DNA from: Euptelea pleiosperma
Taxonomy: Eukaryota; Streptophyta; Magnoliopsida; Ranunculales; Eupteleaceae
Assembly (NCBI GenBank): GCA_035048495.1
Contig: CM068551.1
Location: forward strand, 20,214,248 to 20,278,247
DNA length: 64,000 nucleotides
Direction of reading: 5' to 3'
Both the position numbers and the translations under genes were made by a program. Positions 57,401 to 64,000 of this stretch are shown here, in pieces. Below the pieces are notes generated by a model. It saw nothing but the letters and a program-made list of their open reading frames with translations. It was not told the origin of the DNA and did no database searches. How positions within the stretch are numbered: position 1 is the stretch's first letter; every line of letters starts with the position of its first letter.

Positions 57401-60400
57401 ATTCACGAGTGTATCTCTACGGCTCACATGCCGGCTTCTTCAAGAGCTCGAAGGGATTTAGGAAGGAGGATCCCCTCTCCTTTTCAATTCAACCTCATTG
57501 TGGAGGCGCTCAACAGACTGATTTCCAAAGCGGCGACTGATAGGAGTTTGGTTGGGTTCCATCTCGGGTCCTCAGAGTTGAAATGGTGATTAGGGTTAGG
57601 GTTAGGGTTAGGCAGTCAAAGAGAGAAGAGAGAGAAGAGAAAAGCATGTCATGTGTAGGTCACAATGACTCCATAAATCTTATTTATATAAATGAGCTAT
57701 TACAAAAGACAAGTATACCCCTTATGTCAAAGCGGTATTTACATAATAACCAAACTACGCTAAATACGTATCTGATAACACTCCCCCTCAAGTTGGTGCA
57801 TAGATACCTTTCATGCTCAACTTGCATAAACATTTGTGAAGTTGCCAACTAGGAACTCCTTTGGTGAAGACATCTGCTACTTCCTCATCGGTCTTCACAA
57901 AGGGTGTATAAACTTCTCCAGATACGATCTTCTTCCGAATGAAGTGGCGATCCACTTCAATGTGTTTGGCTCGATCATGTTGTACTGGATTGTGAGCAAT
58001 GCCGATAGCAGCTTAGTTGTCGTCATATAAGCTCACGGACCCTAAGACCGGAAAGCCAAGCTCAGCAACCAACATTTTCAGCCAGAGCATCTCACACAAG
58101 CCATAGACCATTGTCCTAAACTCTGCCTCTGCAATGGATCTGGCAACTACAGGCTGCTTCTTGCTCCTCCAGGTTGCCTCTTACAAAGGTGCAATAGCCT
58201 GAGGTAGATCTCATGTCATCCTTGGCACCAGCCCAGTCTGCATCATCGTATGACTACTCTCATGTGACCATTCTTCTTGAAGAGGAGGCATCGTCCAAGG
58301 GCAGGCTTGAGATATCTCAATATCCTGTGTGCCGCCTCTAAGTGAATCTCCCTAGGAGAATGCATATACTGACTGATAAAGTTGACTGCATAGGTAATGT
58401 CTGGGCGAGTCAAGGAGAGGTAGATCAACCTCCCAACCAATCTCTGAAAACCCCCCACATCCTGTAGAGGCATACTACTCGAATCGGCTAACTAGTGGTT
58501 CTGCTCTATAGGAGTTTCTACTAGCTTAGCTCCCAGCTTGCTAGAGTCATTCAATAGATCTAGGACGTACTTCCTTTGTGAGATGAAGATCCCTTGGCTG
58601 GATCTTGCAACCTTTATGCCGAGAAAGTACTTGAGAAGCCCCAGATCCTTGGTCTCAAATTCCCCTACTAGATTATTTACCTTGGTCACCTCGTGTGCAT
58701 CATTCCCTGTCAGAATGATATCATCCACATAGACGATGAGGGCAGTAGTGCTCTTCCCTAGATGCTTCACAAATAAGGTGTGATGGCTTGGCTTCGAGTA
58801 TAACCCAGCTTCTTCACTGCTAGAGTGAACCTCTCGAACCAAGCTCTGGGAGATTGCTTAAGCCCATAGAGGGCTTTCCTCAGTCGACACACCTTGCTAC
58901 CATCTCCTAGGGGGGTGAATCCTGGAGGAGGTACCATATAAACTTCTTCATGCAAATCACCATGAAGAAAAGCATTCTTCACATCCAGCAGATGCAAAAG
59001 CCATGCTTGGTTTACTGCCAAGGACAACAATACCCTGATGGAGTTCAATATAAATTATGGAATAGGTACCTGTATGTGATAGGTACAGTTATGAAAAACA
59101 AAGTTGCAATATAAATTCACATGGCCAAGATAAATAAAGTTTATCCAGCCATGAAGTTTGAGGAAAAAGCAACAATGGATTCGGCAAAAAGAAAATATTA
59201 GAATGAGAAGAAAAACAATATGCCCAACTAACAAATATTAAAAGCAATAAATAGCAAACGCCAATAGTTACAAGGTGCTATACAGGAAATCTAATCCAAG
59301 AAACACATTCACTGGTGATGAGTGGACTTCTTAAGAGTTATATCAATGGAGAAAAAATTCATGGCGTTGTTTTCCCATCCAAGTTCCGAAAATAAACTAT
59401 CATCTTTAGAAACGATTACGGAGATAAAGAAGCCCAAAAGAATATATATCCCATTAACAGCTCCTCATGAACACTAGTTGTAAAAAAATCATAGGGATGG
59501 ATAGAAACACACGCACACATAATTTTGGGCACGTTTCATTAGAACTCTTCTCATATGAAGCCAAATTATCAAAGAAGAAAGGTCATATACTTCACAAACT
59601 CACATTGAAGGTTGAGCATCCAATTAGTTGTAAAAGATTCCATGCAGCCTCCATGTAAGTAATGCAAAGCCTGATCGACAGTACAATAGAGGTAAGAAAT
59701 AACTTCTAAGCATAACTCCATAAAGAAGTCTATAATAATGGAGGAGAAAGCTTATAGTTTGATCACAAAAAAATAATAATTAAGCATAAGCATTACAATG
59801 TAACTTCATTTTGATAGACATATTTAGGACCTGTTTAGCCACACTCCTTCAACTGTAATCCCAGTACACTGAAAATTTGAACTTTGTTTGACAACCCCAT
59901 TTTTGTAAGACAGGCATTACTAATAATAAAAAGTAACCAGTTTGGGGAAGACAAAACCGGACCATTGTTAGCAAAACACAATATGGCAAAAAAGCACAGC
60001 AAGAATTCGAGTTATGTACGATTTTAGATTAAAAAAAGATTCAGAAAAAATAGCAAATAAAACGAAAACAACAAAAATTATTTGAGTGAATAATTCAAGT
60101 TTAATACAGTTACTAATAAAAAAACGACTAACTCAAGTTTAATACAGTTACAAATAAAAAAAACGACCATCCAAAAAACGTGTGTGTGTGTACGTATTTA
60201 TATAACAATTTAAGAGCAAAACAGTCAAGATTAATCATCTCAATCCTCTCTTCAAATGCCCCAAGCTGGAGTTAAGCTCTCAAACCCAGCACGAAAAGAT
60301 TAATCATCAATCAATCCTTTCTTCAGAAGTTCAGATGACCCAAATTGGCATAAAGCTCTCAAACCCAAAACCAATGATCAGCCAAAGAAAACCCTAAAAT

Positions 60401-62424
60401 CCCTAAAAACCACCAAATACACAAGATCTAATGACAACCCATCAACCCAAGATTCCACCATGTGAGAATCCTCCTGCAAGAACATCCAATTACCCATGAA
60501 ATCATTTCAATCGAACAACCTTACAAGTTACAACAACACAGAATGGCAGGTAGCTGGGGCGGATTACAACACAGATGATGCAACCACTTAGCTCAGCTCA
60601 AGATTTGCGGTAATTTGTTGGAGGATGAAAAAAGTATCAAGGAAGGAGTGGTGGGCTTCTATTCAGAGTTGTATGGTTATTCTAATATTACATTATCATT
60701 TTAGGTTGTTTCCTTATGATTTCAGCGAAACCCGGTGAGTTTATAGTTGAGTTCTGTAACATGTTAGAATAACCCTAGGTAACAAATTATGAAACTAAAT
60801 AGTTCCGAAAGGGGAAACGAGAAAGAACTCTCTCATTTCTAAACATAAGTAACGACCCTGCTCGTGTAGGATTCAAAAATCGAAACTACTACATTCATTG
60901 GAAATTGCAGAAAGTAATGTCATCCTAAATGTCTGGATATGTGATAAATTTAAGATATATTAGCAAATATATAGAATGCTTACAAAATAAATTATAAAAT
61001 ATTAAAAGGTTTAATTTTCTTTAATTACCATGAGATATTTTGTTTTCAACCCAGTAATAAATGACGTTTGGAGTCTTTAACAGACAAAGGACCAACCAGA
61101 TCTATATCATACAGGTTTTTGAACTTCTTAAAATCAAAACTTATTAATTTAATGATAATATTTTAATTAAAAATATGAAAACGGAGAAACACCATACATA
61201 CGTGTGGATATGTGATTCATTTCACTACTATTAATACTTGATAATTTCAGTGTAGGATGTAAGTGTCAGTCTCAGATATTTGCATCATGTGTGCGTGCAT
61301 TACTTAACTTATTATTTTGTTTCAAATGTATGTTTAGCATAGTCTTAAAAGTTGTGAGCAACATTTGGATAGCATTCCGGTGGGAGCTGCAAGGTTTCAG
61401 ATTTGAGGATTTTGTCTTCCGGTGGGAGCGTTTAGTGAAATAGCCTCTCGCCTTTTTGTGTTTTGCTTTGTTGGGGCCTCGCCTCTTTGCTCCTGTTGTT
61501 GGGAGCCCTTAGTGGTTGTATAGTCCTTTTGGGGCTTTCTCAGCCCCTTTCTTAATATATATCTTTTACCGATCAAAAAATAAAAATGTAGGATCATAAA
61601 TCCGGCATTACATGAAAAAACAAGGAAATTTTTTTTTTGCATTTCCATGAAACAAAATCCAAAACACAGCTGGTTGAGTTCGGCAAACATCGTCATGGGG
61701 CTGCAAACAAAAGCATGTAAAAATTCAAGAACAGCACGTGTGAATTGTGATGCCTACGGAACAATAGCCACAGTATGCTGATTTGTACATGCTATCAGCT
61801 GCAGAGAAGAATTTGTTTGGTCCCATATATCCGACAACCCTACCATGACTCTCAACATTTAGCTTCTCATGCAAAGAACATCAAAGGCATCCGCAATATA
61901 TATGCATCAAACAAGCCTACATACTGAATCATGACAGCAAAGCATGCTGACACTAAAATGAATTATTAATGACAAAAATTACCAGATACAAACATCATCT
62001 TTATTATATATGAACAGAGATAGTAACCTGTCACATCCTTCTGATATTGCAGGCTCAGATTTATGAAGACTGAAGACAACCCAAAATAACTGCAAATCAC
62101 AAATATAGTTCATTGATTTAACTGGTTGATTGCCGGAGATCATGAGATTGATCTGCAGAGAGGAAAGGGTAAGAAAACAAATATTACCTAACTTCACCAT
62201 ACATACTGAAGTAGAGCAAATTATCCATCGTGAAAATTAGTAGATTTGCATCCGAAAACAATGTGATTCAGTGCCAACACTACATATCAAACATTTTCTA
62301 GAGGATGAACATACTTCATGACCAATACGCTCTCTGCTAATTTTATCTGCAATAGCAGCTTTCACTTCATCACAGGCAGCAGCTTCCTTTAACTCGTCAT
62401 CTATTACAAATTCGAACCTGGCAC
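42425..62424 (-). CDS. CCA-adding tRNA nucleotidyltransferase, 3' part
   Basis: Nine exons in transcription order: 62424-62315, 62152-62028, 59670-59604, 56189-56106, 52022-51960, 51535-51394, 45587-45420, 42697-42600 and 42529-42425 (stop 42427-42425). All borders are GT-AG with matching phases, giving about 320 C-terminal residues. Readings such as G-A-R-F-E-F, I-S-R-E-R-I-G-H-E, L-M-I-S-G-N-Q-P-V-K, S-E-G-C-D-R, A-A-W-N-L, D-N-K-A-K-K, Y-I-F-R, L-L-R-E-I-K-G-F-W-R-V-A-L-L, K-P-L-V-N-G-K-D-I-M and A-E-E-C-L-D-W-M-R match plant class II CCA enzymes (human TRNT1 family). The enzyme adds CCA to tRNA 3' ends; the plant form serves cytosol and organelles. The head with DxD, RRD and D-P-x-R-x-L-R-A motifs must lie beyond 64000. 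Introns reach 5.8 kb and carry several transposons. Confidence 0.93.
42955..43420. repeat. Dispersed repeat in CCA-gene intron, partner at 48215-48615
   Basis: Shared phrases include ggtactggata(t/c)t...atggatac, aatttggcatg(a/g)tgtaa/gag and a closing cat-rich segment. The two copies sit in the two 3'-most long introns. Termini are not definable, so the class is unknown. Confidence 0.5.
43851..44082 (+). mobile_element. Ty1/copia LTR with primer-binding site
   Basis: The sequence tggtatcagagt at 44071-44082 is the primer-binding site complementary to the 3' end of initiator-Met tRNA. Directly before it the LTR ends in atctaca (44070). The upstream 220 bp has LTR-like leader features (ctctctctctttctctcctc), and a start at tgttgtgtat (43851) is plausible but not proven. 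No gag frame follows. The LTR sits antisense in an intron of the CCA gene. Confidence 0.6.
46376..46890. mobile_element. Long foldback MITE in CCA-gene intron
   Basis: Left arm: acacacccatgtggggccca, gatgagttaagggctgattt, gaggatctcctcacc. Right arm near 46790-46890: ggattatctcaccaaaaatc, agcccttaacccatctccat, gtgggtccaacgac. An extra internal arm copy near 46610-46670 suggests rearrangement. Related sequence lies at 14895-15145. A (tg)n run follows at 46910-46930. Confidence 0.7.
47098..47310 (-). mobile_element. tRNA-derived SINE with 14-bp target duplication
   Basis: On the minus strand the element starts ggccaggactccactcc, has a B-box-like gttcaactctcc (agttcaactct), and ends ...ggcccggatacccacaattt plus an A-run (T-run 47095-47110 on the plus strand). 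An identical 14-bp duplication, tccaaattgggttt, flanks it (47084-47097 and 47311-47324). It resembles the widespread angiosperm Au-type SINEs, though I cannot confirm the family. It lies in sense orientation in an intron of the CCA gene. Confidence 0.88.
48779..49370 (+). pseudogene. LINE ORF2 C-terminus, antisense in CCA intron
   Basis: Plus-strand frames give C-W-M-C-R-R-E-G-E-T-I-D-H-L-M-L-H (48836-48886), then L-W-R-M-L-P-F-A-I-V-W (49015-49047), then after a frameshift W-K-E-R-N-Q-R-A-F-E-G-K (49050-49090). This is the zf-RVT and C-terminal order of plant L1-type ORF2. The 3'-UTR ends near ttattaataaagctttcact and tatcaaaag at 49375. Confidence 0.85.
49491..50350. mobile_element. gcctcaagg-type TIR element, partner at 53333-54195
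   Basis: Left end aatgtttttaaacgtggagg and right end complement aatgttataaaaggcgtttg (gcgagcctcaaacgcctttt). The inner ends repeat gtgaggtgtaagcctcaagg. The interior is AT-rich with no transposase. A younger MITE sits inside (49928-50292). Confidence 0.65.
49928..50292. mobile_element. Mutator-like MITE, ggttccggttc-rich, 9-bp duplication
   Basis: Ends aggggtgtcaa and ttgacacccct are perfect inverted repeats. The interior is built of alternating ggaaccgg/ccggttcc words forming a long palindrome. Flanks aggctttct (49918-49926) and aggcgttct (50293-50301) match at 8 of 9 positions. Confidence 0.85.
51623..51879 (+). mobile_element. Solo-LTR-like element (TGTTAG...CTAACA)
   Basis: Begins tgttagag and ends gctaaca, giving the TG...CA and short inverted termini of an LTR. 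Inside are TATA-like atatatatatca and a ct-rich leader followed by aaaccctag, as in copia LTRs. No primer-binding site follows and no 5-bp target duplication is visible. It lies in the 424-bp intron between exons 52022-51960 and 51535-51394 and makes up most of it. Confidence 0.55.
52642..52921. mobile_element. hAT-type MITE (CATGGTTCAAAG) with 8-bp duplication
   Basis: Ends catggttcaaag and tttgaaccatg are inverted repeats. It is flanked by gtctaagt (52634-52641) and gtccaagt (52922-52929), 7 of 8 identical. The interior has cggtatcg/cgataccg-type words. It resides in an intron of the CCA gene. Confidence 0.8.
53333..54195. mobile_element. gcctcaagg-type TIR element, second copy
   Basis: Shares with 49491-50350 the phrases gcttcaatg-cctaaag-catgaggtgtaagcctca near the left end, acacatgcacgtgaggtgcc inside, and cacctcaagaagcgcattgc ... 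aaaatgttga at the right. More diverged; no coding capacity. Confidence 0.55.
56975..57575 (+). pseudogene. LINE reverse-transcriptase fragment
   Basis: Plus-strand frames read G-D-F-M-V-A-V-E-E-F (about 56984), N-S-T-F-L-I-L-I-P-K-K-Q, D-F-R-P-I-S-L-V-G-S-F-Y-K, A-K-V-L-A-T-R-I, then with shifts I-D-L-E-K-A, W-D-F and F-N-L-I-V-E-A-L-N-R-L-I-S-K-A-A. This is the N-terminal and palm order of an L1-type RT. The F-A-D-D active-site box is missing because the sequence is cut by the copia element at about 57576. Antisense within the CCA gene. Confidence 0.88.
57576..59050 (-). pseudogene. 5'-truncated Ty1/copia: RT, RNase H, 3' LTR
   Basis: Minus strand from 59048: L-D-V-K-N-A-F-L-H-G-D-L-H-E-E-V-Y-M, R-L-R-K-A-L-Y-G-L-K-Q, then Y-V-D-D-I (the catalytic pair), Y-F-L-G-I, R-L-I-Y-L-S-L-T-R-P-D-I, and the RNase H end H-I-E-V-D-R-H-F-I and A-D-V-F-T-K. 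Frameshifts and stops separate these. A polypurine tract (gagggggag) directly precedes a 3' LTR of about 207 bp that starts tgttatcag at 57781 and reaches the LINE junction near 57576. The LTR contains four ccctaa units. It is inserted in the LINE at 56975-57575. Integrase and gag are absent. Confidence 0.88.
60597..60690 (+). pseudogene. Short LINE ORF2 fragment
   Basis: One frame reads C-G-N-L-L-E-D-E-K-S-I-K-E-G-V-V-G-F-Y-S-E-L-Y-G, the segment that lies between endonuclease and RT in plant LINEs. Flanking sequence does not continue it. Confidence 0.6.
61385..61585 (+). mobile_element. LINE 3'-UTR tail
   Basis: A GC-richer block (ttttggggctttctcagccc) ends in ttaatatatatcttttaccg and atcaaaaaataaaaa, like other LINE tails here. 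No coding part remains. It lies in a CCA-gene intron. Confidence 0.5.
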
Positions 62425-62572
62425 CTAAGAGTATTAAAAATCATGATTACTATGGTATCACAGACAAACGCCCAACTGCATAAAACAAATAGAAAACTAA
62501 GGTGCTAATAAATGGACATGAAATAAATACATATGCAACAAAAAAGAACACCTAACAAATGACAAACATCAT

Positions 62573-62760
62573 AATTTTTTTTTTAGATAAATAAAGGGCA
62601 TATTAATAATAATAAGGAGACTTAATCCCAAAATACAAATGCATGTATAGCACAAACAGCTAAAGAGAATAAACTCTCAATAGCCAAGCAAAGCTATACA
62701 AAAGTAACCTAATATCTAATCTTGAGTTCTCTCCAAATAAATAGGACCCCAATTCGCAAT
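62573..62760 (-). mobile_element. Possible LINE/SINE 3' tail, minus strand
   Basis: A T-run (62576-62585) followed by agataaataaagggcatatt resembles the reversed A-tail and 3'-UTR of the LINE copies. No coding remnant was recognised, so this is tentative. Confidence 0.35.
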
Positions 62761-62872
62761 GAAAGTAATGCAGGTGACTTGAATTCGTTTAAAATTGAGC
62801 CCCAAAAGAATATCTTTGGTTCAATTTTCTCAATCACCAAGTCTTTCGTCTTGTACTTATCTTCAAAAATCC

Positions 62873-64000
62873 TTTTTTTTCCGATAAGTATGAAGTATAA
62901 TAAGAAGGGACAAACCCCGCAAGATACAAGTATACAACCTAGAAGAACCTCAAAAAGAGATCAAAAAGGCAAGAGCCATATAAATTTTAGGTTGGAGAAA
63001 AATCTTCTATCAGATCCTCCCATCTAAACACAAAGGAATAAAAAATAACAACCTCTAAACTCGGGTGAAGAAGAAGACCAAAGATACAAAAAAAGCTTTT
63101 ACCCTCAACACCACCCTTGGGATGTCTTCTTCTTTTCCTTCAAAAACCCAAGAGTTTCTCTCTTTCCGGATAGCCCACATGATGGCAAACGGAAGAATGC
63201 GCCAAAGGTATCTACCTTCCCTCAAAAGACTTCCAACGAGCTTCCTTGGACTAAATTGATCACATGTTCTGAGACCATAATCGATGCCAAATAGAGAAAA
63301 GAAAAAATCTACCAAATTGCGAAAGCAAATGGACAATGGATAAGCAGATGATCCACTGACCCAGCACTTGACTTGCACAAGGAGCATCGATTCGGCAGCA
63401 GCATCCCCTACCATTCAAATGGTCCACAGTCAAAATCTTGTCAAGGATAGCCTTCCAAACAAAGAAAATCAATTTAGACGGAATAGGAACCCCCCACACA
63501 AGGGACACTGGATTAAACATGTCTCGTCAGATTAAGCCAAGAAAAAATTATCTAATTGAAAAGATGCCAAATAGAGAAAAGAAAATCTTCCAAGTTGCAA
63601 AAGCAAATGGACAATGGATAAGCAGATGATCCACTGACCCAGCACTTGACTTGTACAAGGTGCATCTATTCAACAACAGCATCCCCCTACCATTCAAATG
63701 GTTCGCAGTCAAAATCTTGTCAAGGATAGCCTTCCAAACAAAGAAAATCACTTTAGACGGAATATGAACCCCCCACACAAGGGACAGCGGGTTATACCTA
63801 TGTCCCATCGGATTAGGCCAAGAAAAAAACAATCTAATTGAAAAGATGCCCTTTGGATCCCATCTCCATAGCCTCTTGTCCGACTTTGAAGCCTGCACAG
63901 GACCATCACCTACTTTGGACAAAAGAGAAGCAAGACTGTCTAACTCCCAATCATTAATATTTCTTCTAAAGCCAAAGTTCCATGAGACCAACCCCTCTCA
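62873..64000 (-). pseudogene. LINE ORF2 C-terminus with internal tandem duplication
   Basis: Minus-strand frames from the window edge read R-L-W-R-W-D-P-K-G-I-F-S-I-R, then twice the zf-RVT segment S-L-V-W-G-V-x-I-P-S-K and F-F-V-W-K-A-I-L-D-K-I-L-T, at 63770-63690 and again at 63500-63410. Then come L-W-R-I-L-P-F-A-I-M-W-A-I-R-K-E-R-N-S-W-V-F-E-G-K (about 63215-63140) and an A-tail at 62883-62873. The repeated segment has a 285-bp period (63280-63564 and 63566-63850). It is in sense orientation in an intron of the CCA gene and continues past the right edge. Confidence 0.85.

Noticed and set aside
57588..57613. ttagggttagggttaggg run as an interstitial telomere
   Set aside because: Only about four units, TTAGGG rather than plant TTTAGGG, and it lies inside a copia LTR edge.
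1..64000. CRISPR arrays, operons, phage or bacterial defence systems
   Set aside because: No regularly spaced repeats and no prokaryotic gene organisation; introns and plant transposons show eukaryotic nuclear DNA.

Overview
The window is flowering-plant nuclear DNA. It has low GC, GT-AG introns, plant-type PPR and MATH-domain genes, Ty1/copia remains primed by initiator-Met tRNA, L1-type LINE pieces with plant zf-RVT tails, a tRNA-derived SINE and many foldback MITEs. The lineage cannot be fixed further from the sequence alone. Perhaps 10% of the window is convincing coding sequence; most of the rest that can be recognised is mobile-element material.

Left part (1-27 kb): two segmentally duplicated blocks in the order A1 - B1 - B2 - A2, all in the same orientation. 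Block A (1-4455 and 21880-25110) carries a conserved telo-box/TATA-like region and an exon-like stretch, but no gene I recognise. Block B (about 5140-12618 and 15880-20320) carries one six-exon gene per copy. Each gene encodes a protein of 314 or 318 residues with two tandem MATH (TRAF-homology) domains. The copies differ mainly by nested MITE and LINE insertions, several with clear target-site duplications.

Middle part (27-39 kb): two paralogous P-class PPR genes of the restorer-of-fertility-like (RFL) type, 9 kb apart. Each has 14 motifs and a likely mitochondrial presequence. The first is full length except for a one-base frameshift in motif 11. The second is broken by a 5'-truncated LINE in motif 1, a shortened motif 10 and a one-base frameshift.

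Right part (42.4-64 kb): the 3' half of a CCA-adding tRNA nucleotidyltransferase gene on the minus strand. Nine exons (about 320 codons) are spread over 20 kb, and the 5' catalytic half lies beyond the right edge. The introns hold a SINE, LINE pieces, a truncated copia element, LTR-like sequences and several MITEs, yet every exon keeps its frame and splice sites.

The genes do not form a pathway, but two classes relate to organelle or tRNA biology: RFL-PPR proteins bind organellar RNA, and the CCA enzyme matures tRNAs in nucleus/cytosol and organelles. I found no bacterial-type operon, CRISPR array, rRNA gene or functional tRNA gene.
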